Of a DNA stretch of 64,000 nt, positions 53,118-60,545 are shown piece after piece. The notes beneath the pieces were generated by a model. The model saw only the letters and a list, made by a program, of their open reading frames with translations. It did no database searches and was not told the origin of the DNA. How positions within the stretch are numbered: the stretch's first letter is position 1; each line of letters starts with the position of its first letter. This DNA comes from Hyphomonas sp. GTDB lineage: Bacteria; Pseudomonadota; Alphaproteobacteria; Caulobacterales; Hyphomonadaceae. The translations under genes and the position numbers were made by a program. The DNA lies in contig NZ_WGLO01000007.1 in the NCBI RefSeq assembly GCF_016125515.1, positions 24,766 through 88,765 on the forward strand. The letters are read 5' to 3'.

Positions 53118-54383
53118 TCAGCTACGAGCGCTCGTCGCCCACAGCTCTTGTATCGGCATCGCGTACAGGCCTTCACCGACCTTCTGGATGCGTTCGCCAT
53201 CATGCAGAACGATGCCGCAAACGAAGGCATTTCCCGTTGCGTCCTTGAGACGCCGGAGCCCACGGAAATCTTCCGGCTTGACGGTGGCCGCAGCTTTGAC
53301 TTCGACGCCGACGATCTGGCGCCCGCGTTCCAACACGAAATCGACTTCGATCTGGTCCTTGTCGCGGTAGTGGCTGATGTACACCTCGCCGGAGGTCAGA
53401 GAGGCCTGCTTCACGAGTTCCGAGAAAACAAAGCCCTCAAGCAGCGGCCCAAGTCTTTGGCGGTTGGCTTCAATCTCATCGGCGCCGACGCGTCGCAACG
53501 CTGCCAGAAGACCGGTATCGAGAAAGTGCACCTTCGGCGTTTTGACGAGACGCTTCAGATCGTTGGTATGCCAGGCGCGCACGCGCCGGAGCACAAACAT
53601 CTGTTCAAGCAGCGTCAGCCATCGATCAGCGGTCTTGCTGTCAATGCCAAGCGGGGACGCCAGTGCCGACAAGTTAACGAGCTCGCCCGAAGCCAGCGCG
53701 GCGCGCTCAAGCAGGCGCGATAGTTCAGCCGTTTTCGAGACAGCTGCCAACTCAGCAGCATCGCGGAGCGCAAGCGCGCGCGCATAATCCCGCAGCCAGT
53801 CCCGTCGGCGCGACGATTCAGAACGCGCAAGCGCTTCTGGGTAGCCACCGCCGAGCACGCGCGCGATCAGGTCTGGCGTTCGTCCGGTGTCCGCAATCGG
53901 CGGAAATGAAGCTGAAAAGCTGCGGTCGAGGAAGCCGGACGGCGGCGTGCGTGCGATCTCGGATTGGCTGAACGGCAAGAGTTCGATCGTTTCGACGCGG
54001 CCTGCGAGCGAGTCGGGCGAGAGCATACCCTTGAAGAGATCGACCGAACCCGTGATCAGGAAGCGGCCAGGACGCGGGTCTTCGTCGACCGCTTTTTTCA
54101 GCGCGAGGATCAGGGATGGGGCCCGCTGAATTTCGTCGATTACAGCGCGATCCAGGCTCCGCATGAAACCGCTCGGATCATCGTTCGCGAATTGCCGGAA
54201 CTGTTCGTCATCCAACGTGACGAATGTCATGCCGCGCGCTGCGGCGATCTTCCGGGCCAGCGTCGTCTTCCCGGATTGGCGCGGACCAACTAGAGCTACG
54301 ATCCGCGTATCGCCTAGCGCTCGCAGAATGCGGGCTTCTGCATGGCGAGGGATCGGCCGCCCGGGTTTCTTTTCAGTAGGCAA
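53118..54383 (-). CDS. AAA+ ATPase with DUF4143 domain
   Basis: A 421-residue protein. The N-terminal AAA_14 domain has Walker A LVGPRQSGKTT (31-41) and Walker B region LDRAVIDEIQRAPSL. The C-terminal DUF4143 domain (about 215-370) includes DLKRLVKTPKVHFLDTGLLA and a PD-D/ExK-like pattern VDFVLERGRQIVGVEVKAA. These ATPases are common in accessory regions, with no defined function. The start is TTG at 54381-54383, since no ATG is available near the family start, and no good ribosome-binding site is seen. Four 22-bp repeats lie immediately upstream. Confidence 0.85.
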   Translation of the reverse strand: MPTEKKPGRPIPRHAEARILRALGDTRIVALVGPRQSGKTTLARKIAAARGMTFVTLDDEQFRQFANDDPSGFMRSLDRAVIDEIQRAPSLILALKKAVDEDPRPGRFLITGSVDLFKGMLSPDSLAGRVETIELLPFSQSEIARTPPSGFLDRSFSASFPPIADTGRTPDLIARVLGGGYPEALARSESSRRRDWLRDYARALALRDAAELAAVSKTAELSRLLERAALASGELVNLSALASPLGIDSKTADRWLTLLEQMFVLRRVRAWHTNDLKRLVKTPKVHFLDTGLLAALRRVGADEIEANRQRLGPLLEGFVFSELVKQASLTSGEVYISHYRDKDQIEVDFVLERGRQIVGVEVKAAATVKPEDFRGLRRLKDATGNAFVCGIVLHDGERIQKVGEGLYAMPIQELWATSARS

Positions 54384-54390
54384 AAGATGT

Positions 54391-54478
54391 CGTCCAATCA
54401 GGAATGGAGGATCGTCTGATTCGGAATGTAGTGCCGTCCAATTCGGAATGGAAGCCCGTCCGGAGCGGAATCAGGAGC
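54391..54478. repeat. Four tandem 22-bp repeats upstream of the AAA/DUF4143 gene
   Basis: The units are 54391-54412, 54413-54434, 54435-54456 and 54457-54478, each beginning CGTC and sharing a central GGAAT core (for example CGTCCAATTCGGAATGG). They are imperfect copies in perfect register, starting eight bases upstream of the ATPase start. They may be binding sites for a regulator, or the multi-repeat end of a lost IS21-like element. Confidence 0.78.
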
Positions 54479-54652
54479 CCTTACGCCGAATTTAGCAAGA
54501 CAACCCGCCCAAACACACCAAGACCCCTCTTCTGCACGCCATTGCGCACACATGCCGCGATTGGCCGCCATTCCAACTAGGCAAGACACGGATCGTGCGG
54601 GACGATGGGACCACGTTGGCGCAACAGTTGGCTGACTAGAGGAGGTGTGATC

Positions 54653-54937
54653 ATGCCCGAACCGAATACTGTTCACATCGAGCGACGCTTCGCCGTATTA
54701 CAGACCAACCACAGCAAAGCGCCAACCCGCTTCTTGTCGCTCCGCCAGGTACTTGAACGCACATCCATCAGCCGCTCGCTCGTGTACCAGCTAATCAAGG
54801 ACGAAGAGCGCCCTTTCCCGGCACCGGTTCACATAGGACGACGGAGTGTCTGGATTGAAGGAGAAGTCGAGGCCTACATGCAGGACATCGTCAAGGCCGC
54901 GCGAAGATTGGACGAGCGGCGCAGTGTTACAGCTTGA
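54653..54937 (+). CDS. AlpA-family excisionase/regulator
   Basis: 94 residues from the ATG at 54653, which has a perfect AGGAGGT site eight bases upstream; longer readings lack this. The helix-turn-helix (about 28-60) reads FLSLRQVLERTSISRSLVYQLI, followed by FPAPVHIGRRSVWIEGEVEAY, the AlpA pattern. AlpA proteins act as transcription activators of integrase genes or as excisionases. It is the only plus-strand gene in the island and is convergent with the DarT-like gene, with seven bases between stops. Confidence 0.9.
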   Translation: MPEPNTVHIERRFAVLQTNHSKAPTRFLSLRQVLERTSISRSLVYQLIKDEERPFPAPVHIGRRSVWIEGEVEAYMQDIVKAARRLDERRSVTA

Positions 54938-54944
54938 GCACCGC

Positions 54945-55628
54945 TCAGCCCCATGTGGTGAGTTGGTAAGAATGTCTGGGCTTGAAGGGTTCTACCCACA
55001 CTTCAAAATCGCCACGTCCGAAGGCTTGGAGTGCTCGCATCACTTCTTCCTTGTCCTGAGTTGTTTCAACCCAAGCCCTTTGCAGGTATTGCGGATGAAT
55101 GGGGTCAAACACCTGCACCTCAGAATCCGGATGGGTTGGAAAACTAAGCGGGAGACCGGCGGTCTCTCGATACGTTGGCTTGTTGCTGGGGGCTTGGAAA
55201 AGGGATTCAAAAGCGAATCCACTATCCCTTCTGGTGATACCGCGCTCATACTTCGATTCTCGGCTTACAATGCTGTGCGCGAAGAAATGGCAATTGAGCT
55301 CCCATAGAAGGCTAGGATTTAATCCAAGGACCACCCAAGGAGCGTTACCGGATCGGTGGCGCTTGGCATTAAACATGTCTGGATAGAAGCAGGATACGGA
55401 GACCGAAATTGCGTGATCATTCTCATCCAAGCGGTCAACATCGCTCGTGGTCGATTTCTGCAAAACGTCTGCTTGCAGAAGGTCAAATCGGCTCAGAAGT
55501 CCGTGCTGCACAATGCCCCGGAGGTTCGAGAGGCGTGTGAAGTGAATAACATTCTTTATACATCGAGCATCGACCACATTGGCAATGTGATCAGAAATTT
55601 TCTCCTGATAGGTCTTTCTCCGCGACAC
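54945..55628 (-). CDS. DarT-like ADP-ribosyltransferase (DUF4433), no antitoxin nearby
   Basis: A 227-residue protein with the DUF4433/DarT pattern. The N-terminal NAD-binding block is NVIHFTRLSNLRGIVQHGLL (residues 26-45). An arginine follows in VDRLDEN (R66) before SVSVSCFYPDMF, then WVVLGLNPSLLWELNC, and a conserved C-terminal block PTHPDSEVQVFDPI, whose E170 aligns with the catalytic glutamate as I recall the family. DarT enzymes modify thymidine in single-stranded DNA and are neutralised by the macrodomain protein DarG, encoded beside them. No DarG-like gene is present here. The gene lies 90 bp downstream of the integrase. Confidence 0.78.
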   Translation of the reverse strand: MSRRKTYQEKISDHIANVVDARCIKNVIHFTRLSNLRGIVQHGLLSRFDLLQADVLQKSTTSDVDRLDENDHAISVSVSCFYPDMFNAKRHRSGNAPWVVLGLNPSLLWELNCHFFAHSIVSRESKYERGITRRDSGFAFESLFQAPSNKPTYRETAGLPLSFPTHPDSEVQVFDPIHPQYLQRAWVETTQDKEEVMRALQAFGRGDFEVWVEPFKPRHSYQLTTWG

Positions 55629-55718
55629 AAATTCCTCCGGTGAACATATCTAGAAAGCGGCCGAACATATCCCTGACAAGTCCGCGCTTTTTTTCGGTTG
55701 GCTTCAAGCGGTCCGAGA

Positions 55719-56912
55719 CTAAGTTGCTCCATCCACCAAGCCCAGAACTTCTTCCGCCCACCATTCAGACATCTCGACGCGCTCCTTCCAATAGGCGGCG
55801 CGGTGGTAAGTGCGTCGAACCTGGTCGCCGCTGAAATGCGCGAGCTCGGCTTCGATGGCATCAGATTGCCATTTGCCGCTTTCATTCAGGAGGCTTGAGG
55901 CGCTCGCGCGAAACCCGTGAGATGTCATTTCATCTGCTCCGAATCCCATACGGCGCAGCGAACCGTTCAGAGTGTTCTCGCTGATAGAGCGCGCACGTGA
56001 AAGACGGGAGGGGAACACCCAATCCGTCTTCCATGACTGCGATCTAAGATCTTCGAGCAACTCGACGGCAAGCCCCGGCAACGGCTTGACGTGCTCGCGG
56101 CGCATTTTCATGCGTGCCGCCGGAATCGTCCATTTCCGGTTGGGGAGATCGAACTCATCCCATTTGGACAGACGCAGTTCGCCAGGTCGCGGATACAGAA
56201 GAACCATGAGCTTCAAGGCCGTTTGGACTTCCGGCTGACCATTGAACGCCCAGACGGCGCGGCAAAGCTCTGCGAACGGCTGGCGCTCCACGATAGCGGC
56301 CCTGTGAGTGACGCGCGGTGAGATGAGCGCGCCGCGCAGACCGACGGTCGGATCAAATTCGGCCCGAGCCGTAGCAATGGCGTAACGAAACACTTCGCCG
56401 ATGAGCGCCCGCGTGCGCTTGGCGGTCTCGTAATTCCCGTCCGATTCAATCTTGCGCAATGGCACGAGTATGTCCGGCGCCTTGATCTCGCGGATAGGCA
56501 TGTCGCCGATATCGGCTGCTGCGAGGCTGACCAGCCAACGCTTCTTGGTCAGCGTGGCATCCGACAAGCCTTCTTTGCGCCGCTTCTCCAGAAGCTCCGC
56601 AGCAATCTTGGAGAAGGTGTGTTCGGTCTTCGAAAGCTTCGCCTGCTTCTCGCTCTGGAACTGTGCCATTGGGTCGATCCCGTCGCGCAGAAGGCGGTGG
56701 GCCTCGACCATGCGTTCGCGCGCCTTGGCGAGCGTCGTGATCGGATAGTCGCCGAAGGACAGCGTTTTCTGCTTGCCGTCATAACGGTAGGCCATCTTGA
56801 ACAACTTGGTGCCGTTCGGCTTCACCTCGATGTACATGCCGCGTCCATCCGCAGCGCGCAAAGGCTTTGGTCCCGGCTTTAAGGCTTTGATTTTAAAGTC
56901 AGTTAGCTTCAT
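55719..56912 (-). CDS. P4-type tyrosine-recombinase integrase
   Basis: A 397-residue site-specific recombinase. The N-terminal DUF4102 arm-binding domain (about 1-90, LTDFKIKALKPGPKP) precedes the core-binding and catalytic domains. The catalytic set is visible as R in YPRPGELRLSKW, K in ARMKMRREHVK, HGFR and the tyrosine in VRRTYHRAAYWKER. It should recombine the 17-bp att core at the tRNA-Leu 3' end. The start codon lies in one arm of an inverted repeat (see 56910-56979), which suggests translational control. Confidence 0.94.
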   Translation of the reverse strand: MKLTDFKIKALKPGPKPLRAADGRGMYIEVKPNGTKLFKMAYRYDGKQKTLSFGDYPITTLAKARERMVEAHRLLRDGIDPMAQFQSEKQAKLSKTEHTFSKIAAELLEKRRKEGLSDATLTKKRWLVSLAAADIGDMPIREIKAPDILVPLRKIESDGNYETAKRTRALIGEVFRYAIATARAEFDPTVGLRGALISPRVTHRAAIVERQPFAELCRAVWAFNGQPEVQTALKLMVLLYPRPGELRLSKWDEFDLPNRKWTIPAARMKMRREHVKPLPGLAVELLEDLRSQSWKTDWVFPSRLSRARSISENTLNGSLRRMGFGADEMTSHGFRASASSLLNESGKWQSDAIEAELAHFSGDQVRRTYHRAAYWKERVEMSEWWAEEVLGLVDGAT

Positions 56913-56979
56913 TTGTTGGCATCACCCTTCGGCTTAAGCTCGTTGGAGCTCTTTGATGCCATAACGGTGCCAACAAATG
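56910..56979. repeat. 12-bp inverted repeat enclosing the integrase leader
   Basis: CATTTGTTGGCA (56910-56921) and TGCCAACAAATG (56968-56979) are exact reverse complements. The integrase ATG is in the inner copy, so the mRNA hairpin would hide the start codon. The same 12-mer occurs at 43301 near the left att site, which also suits an integrase arm-type site. Confidence 0.6.
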
Positions 56980-57097
56980 TGCTGGCAGTCCACGGATGCG
57001 GGTGGACGAGCGTGGACGCTCGGGACTCGAAACGAGCTGCCAACCAACTGTTTTGTATTGGGATTTTTGTGTGGGCTGTGTTTCTCATCAACACAGT

Positions 57098-57114
57098 GTG
57101 GTGCCCAGAAGAGG
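57098..57114. repeat. Right attachment site (att core, 17 bp, in tRNA-Leu)
   Basis: GTGGTGCCCAGAAGAGG is identical to 43211-43227. It covers the last 16 bases of tRNA-Leu plus one flanking base, so the tRNA gene stays intact after insertion. Confidence 0.92.
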
Positions 57115-57183
57115 ACTCGAACCTCCACGCCTTGCAGCGCTGCTACCTGAAAGCAGTGCGTCTACCAATTCCGCCATCTGGGC
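57099..57183 (-). tRNA. tRNA-Leu (anticodon CAG)
   Basis: The 85-nt minus-strand tRNA has the acceptor stem GCCCAGA / TCTGGGC, an anticodon stem CTGCT / AGCAG around TTCAGGT (anticodon CAG), a long class II variable arm and an encoded CCA end. It is the integration target of the defence island. Confidence 0.95.
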
Positions 57184-57300
57184 ACGGGGTAGAGAGGCGG
57201 GGTAATAGGGTTGGCGGCCGCCAAGGTCAACGGGGAAAAAGCGTGGTCCGGGCGGTTCAGACGCCAAAAGGTCGGATTCCCGGTCCGGCCTGAATGCAAA

Positions 57301-57323
57301 TGGCCCGGCGCAGCGGCCGGGCC
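57301..57323 (-). terminator. Possible terminator after the NMO-like gene
   Basis: The stem TGGCCCGGC / GCCGGGCCA with a short loop lies 28 bp past the NMO-like stop. On the minus strand it is followed by ATTTGCATT, a weak T-run. Confidence 0.5.
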
Positions 57324-57350
57324 AAACTCCGTTCCAGAACCGTGCTGCGC

Positions 57351-58313
57351 CTAGGTCAGGCGGGCGCGCGCCTGTTCGTATTGCTTCATGATGCTTTTCA
57401 CGAGCTCCGCGCAGGTCGGGATGTCGTGGATCAGGGCCTGGCTCTGGCCTGTGGTCCAGATGCCGTCATCCATATGGCCATCGCGCAGCACGTTCTCGCG
57501 GCCACGTACGCCCGCCATCAATTCCTTCACATCCGTGAAGGTCTTCGTCGGGTCTTTCTGGATCTCGGCAACCTGGGTCGAGACCGTGTTCTTCGCCACG
57601 CGCGCCGTATTGCGCAGGGTGCGCCCGACGAGGACAGTATCGAGCTCGTTGTTCTCCACGATCTTTTTCTTCACGTTCTCGTGGATCTTTGCTTCGACCG
57701 TCGCACAGAAGCGCGTGCCCATGTTGACGCCTTCGGCGCCCAGCGCCAGCGCCGCCGCGAGGCCGCGCCCGTCCGCCATTCCGCCCGAGGCGACGACCGG
57801 TACGTCCACTGCGTCCACCGTCGCCGGTAGCAATACGATCAGGCCGACATCATCCTCGCCCGGATGGCCCGCACATTCGAAGCCGTCGATGGAGATCACA
57901 TCCACGCCCTTGGCCACGGCCGACACCGAGTGGCGCACTGAGGTGCATTTGTGGATCACCTTCACGCCATGCTCCTTGAAACGCGGCAGGTGGTCGGTCG
58001 GCGCGCGGCCGGCGGTTTCCACGATCTTGATGCCCGACGCGATGATCGCCTCGCGGTACTCGTCATAAGGGATCGGGTTGATCGACGGCAGCAGCGTGAG
58101 GTTCACGCCGAAGGGCTTGGAGGTCAACTGCTTGGTCTTTTCGATCTCGTCGAGAAGCTCCTTGCCCGATTTGAACATGTGGGCCGTGATGAAACCGAGT
58201 GCGCCGGCATTGGCAACCGCCGCAACGAGCTCGCCGTATCCGACCCCCGTCATGCCGCCCATCAGGATCGGCGTCTCGACGCCGAACATGTCCATGATCC
58301 GTGTTTTCACCAT
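57351..58313 (-). CDS. Nitronate monooxygenase/FabK-like FMN-dependent protein
   Basis: A 320-residue TIM-barrel flavoprotein. The N-terminal segment MFGVETPILMGGMTGVGYGE and the phosphate-binding ASGGMADGRGLAAALALGAEG region are family hallmarks, with AGHPGEDDVG in the FMN pocket. Related enzymes oxidise nitronates or reduce enoyl-ACP, and the family member here cannot be decided. It is on the same strand as the acyl-CoA dehydrogenase 117 bp upstream, so a shared lipid-metabolism unit is possible. Confidence 0.87.
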   Translation of the reverse strand: MVKTRIMDMFGVETPILMGGMTGVGYGELVAAVANAGALGFITAHMFKSGKELLDEIEKTKQLTSKPFGVNLTLLPSINPIPYDEYREAIIASGIKIVETAGRAPTDHLPRFKEHGVKVIHKCTSVRHSVSAVAKGVDVISIDGFECAGHPGEDDVGLIVLLPATVDAVDVPVVASGGMADGRGLAAALALGAEGVNMGTRFCATVEAKIHENVKKKIVENNELDTVLVGRTLRNTARVAKNTVSTQVAEIQKDPTKTFTDVKELMAGVRGRENVLRDGHMDDGIWTTGQSQALIHDIPTCAELVKSIMKQYEQARARLT

Positions 58314-58430
58314 AGCGTTCTTCCCTGTCTCGTGCGCGCGGGTCCCCGCGCGTCTCCAGGATCAAGGATGACAAAGCCGCAGGCCGCCGAAAAGGGGTCA
58401 CGCTACGGAAATCGCCGGCCCGTCCGGCCG

Positions 58431-59594
58431 TCAGAAGCTCTTCGGCAGGCCCAGAACATGGGTGGCGACGTGGCTGAGGATCAGGTTCGTCGAGATCGGC
58501 GCGACCTGGTAAAGCCGCGTCTCGCGGAACTTGCGCTCGATGTCGTATTCCTCGGCAAAGCCGAAGCCGCCATGCGTCTGCACGCACATGTCTGCCGCAT
58601 ACCAGGACGCTTCAGAGGCCAGCATCTTGGCCATGTTGGCCTCGGTCCCGGCCGGTTTGCCGGCGTCGAACAGGCTGGCCGCGTGAGCCACCATCCGGGC
58701 GGCGGCCTCGGTCTGCACATAGGCCCGCGCAATCGGGAACTGGACGCCCTGGTTCTCGCCGATCGGCCGGCCGAACACCGACCGTTCGCTGGCATAGGCG
58801 CTTGCCCGGTCAATGAAGAAGCGCGCATCGCCGATACACTCGGACGCAATCAGGATGCGCTCGGCATTCATGCCGGACAGGATGTAACGGAAACCCTTGC
58901 CCTCCTCGCCGATCAGGTTTTCGGCGGGCACTTTCATGTCGTCGAAGAACAGCTCGGTCGTGGCATGGTTCAGCATGGTGCGGATCGGCCGGATGGTCAG
59001 GCCATTGCCCAGGGCTTCCCGCATGTCGACGAGGAACACGCTGATGCCGTCGCTGGACTTGGCGCTCGCCTCGCGCGGCGCAGTGCGCGCCAGCAGCACC
59101 ATCAGGTCCGAATGTTCAGCCCGGCTGATCCAGATCTTCTGCCCATTGACCACGTAATGGTCGCCTTCGCGCCGGGCGAAGGTCCGGATGCGGGTCGTGT
59201 CAGTGCCGCTGGTGGGCTCGGTCACGCCGAAAGCCTGCAGGCGCAGTTCGCCGCTCGCGACTTTCGGCAGGTACTTTTCCTTCTGCGCGGCCGATCCATG
59301 ACGCAGCACGGTGCCCATCGTGTACATCTGCGCGTGGGCCGCGCCGCCATTGCAGCCGGAACGATGCACTTCCTCCAGGACGGCGGTCGCCGCCGCGAGG
59401 CCAAGGCCGGAGCCGCCATATTCCTCTGGAATAAGAACCGACAGCCAGCCATCCTGCGCCAGCGCGGTCACAAACTCGGTCGGATACTTCCGGTCGCGGT
59501 CCAGTTCGCGCCAGTATCCGCCCGCAAACCGCGCGCAGAGGCGGCGCACCGCTTCGCGGATGTCGGGAAAAGTCTCTTCGGTGGTGTCAGTCAT
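58431..59594 (-). CDS. Acyl-CoA dehydrogenase
   Basis: A 387-residue FAD-dependent enzyme of the first step of beta-oxidation. Family motifs are visible: LRLQAFGVTEPTSGTDTTRI near the FAD, the middle-domain YVVNGQKIWISRAEHSDL, and the C-terminal CVQTHGGFGFAEEYDIER region. The chain-length preference cannot be read. It is divergent from the cytochrome b561 gene; the 176-bp gap between them contains a palindrome. Confidence 0.93.
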   Translation of the reverse strand: MTDTTEETFPDIREAVRRLCARFAGGYWRELDRDRKYPTEFVTALAQDGWLSVLIPEEYGGSGLGLAAATAVLEEVHRSGCNGGAAHAQMYTMGTVLRHGSAAQKEKYLPKVASGELRLQAFGVTEPTSGTDTTRIRTFARREGDHYVVNGQKIWISRAEHSDLMVLLARTAPREASAKSSDGISVFLVDMREALGNGLTIRPIRTMLNHATTELFFDDMKVPAENLIGEEGKGFRYILSGMNAERILIASECIGDARFFIDRASAYASERSVFGRPIGENQGVQFPIARAYVQTEAAARMVAHAASLFDAGKPAGTEANMAKMLASEASWYAADMCVQTHGGFGFAEEYDIERKFRETRLYQVAPISTNLILSHVATHVLGLPKSF

Positions 59595-59677
59595 GCGGAT
59601 TTCCGGTGGCGGCGAGCCCCCGGTGTACCGCCTGGTTGCCGCCTGTAAAGCGATGCCGCCGGGGAGGATGAATGACG

Positions 59678-59693
59678 TAGGCCAAATGACCTA
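59678..59693. promoter_or_regulatory. Candidate operator between acyl-CoA dehydrogenase and cytochrome b561 genes
   Basis: TAGGCC-AAAT-GACCTA is an imperfect 6-4-6 palindrome (one mismatch) in the middle of a divergent promoter region. No regulator gene is adjacent. Confidence 0.3.
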
Positions 59694-59770
59694 TTGAGCC
59701 CGCGACCACTCTGGCCTCCTCATCCGTTCATCGCCTATCGTCCAACCCTGACCGGAAGACTCGACCTGAC

Positions 59771-60529
59771 ATGACCGACACGACTGCCACATCCGCCCCC
59801 CGCTCTCTGCGCGTCTGGGACCTGCCGACGCGCCTGTTTCACTGGAGCCTACTCGCGCTGGTCCTGATCAGCTGGTTCTCCGGCGGCGAGGACGAGACCG
59901 CCTTCATCCACCGCCTCAGCGGCATGGCTTTGGCGGGGCTGATCGTGTTCCGCGTCCTCTGGGGATTTGTCGGCGGCGAGCATGCCCGCATCGCGGCATT
60001 CTTCCCCAATCCTTTCGCGATTGCGGGGCACATCGGCAAGGTCGCCTCCGGCAAGCCGGAGCGGCATCTCGGCCACAATCCCGTTGGCGGTGTGGCGGTG
60101 TTCCTGCTGCTCGCTGCGGTATCGGCCTGCGTCATCACAGGCCTCTTCAGCAGCGGCGAAGGCTTCGCCGGCCCGTTGGTGGGCCAGTTCGGTCTCGACA
60201 TGTCCGAGGTGCATGAAGGTGCCTTCCGCGTTCTCCAGGCGCTCGTTGCGCTTCACTTGCTGGGCGTTGTGGTCGAGAGCGTGCTCGCGAAGGATGCGCT
60301 CGTGCCCGCCATGATCACGGGCCGGAAAACCCGCCGCGCCGACGAGCCGGGCACCGATGCCCGCAAGGGGTCAGTGGCAGGACTTGTCGTCGCGTTGCTG
60401 GTCGGCGTTTCCACGACTGCCGCGCTGTGGGCACTGCCCACCCCGGCGGTTGCCGAAGACGGCGAGCATGGCGGTCAATATGGCGGCGGCGATGACGATG
60501 ACGGCGACCGGGATCGTGATAGAGACTGA
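59771..60529 (+). CDS. Cytochrome b561 domain-containing membrane protein
   Basis: A 252-residue di-heme cytochrome of the b561 type. The N-terminus reads VWDLPTRLFHWSLLALVLISW, with further helices at about 50-70, 100-125 and 150-175 carrying histidines for heme. The C-terminal tail is acidic and Gly/Asp-rich (GGQYGGGDDDDGDRDRD) after an extra hydrophobic segment (about 200-225). Such proteins often accept electrons at the membrane for small c-type cytochromes. It lies 16 bp upstream of the VIT1-like gene and is probably co-transcribed with it. Confidence 0.9.
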   Translation: MTDTTATSAPRSLRVWDLPTRLFHWSLLALVLISWFSGGEDETAFIHRLSGMALAGLIVFRVLWGFVGGEHARIAAFFPNPFAIAGHIGKVASGKPERHLGHNPVGGVAVFLLLAAVSACVITGLFSSGEGFAGPLVGQFGLDMSEVHEGAFRVLQALVALHLLGVVVESVLAKDALVPAMITGRKTRRADEPGTDARKGSVAGLVVALLVGVSTTAALWALPTPAVAEDGEHGGQYGGGDDDDGDRDRDRD

Positions 60530-60545
60530 GGCAAAGGACCAATCC

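Larger units (their letters stand above)
43211..57114. mobile_element. Integrative defence island in tRNA-Leu(CAG)
   Basis: This 13.9-kb segment is bounded by a perfect 17-bp direct repeat: 43211-43227 and 57098-57114. The right copy is the 3' end of an intact tRNA-Leu gene, and the adjacent gene is a P4-type integrase. Cargo reads inward from the integrase: DarT-like protein, AlpA, AAA/DUF4143 ATPase, type I restriction operon, dCTP deaminase and a 54-residue protein. No phage structural or conjugation genes are present, so it is a satellite-like or tRNA-integrated island rather than a complete prophage. Confidence 0.9.

Noticed and set aside
53118..54383. The AAA ATPase as IstB of an IS21 element, given the IS21-like repeats
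   Set aside because: The C-terminal DUF4143 domain and length do not fit IstB, and no IstA gene is present.
54391..54478. CRISPR array
   Set aside because: The 22-bp units are directly adjacent with no spacers, and there are no cas genes.
43228..57097. A complete prophage
   Set aside because: No capsid, tail, terminase, lysis or replication genes are present. Only the integrase and AlpA are phage- or satellite-like.
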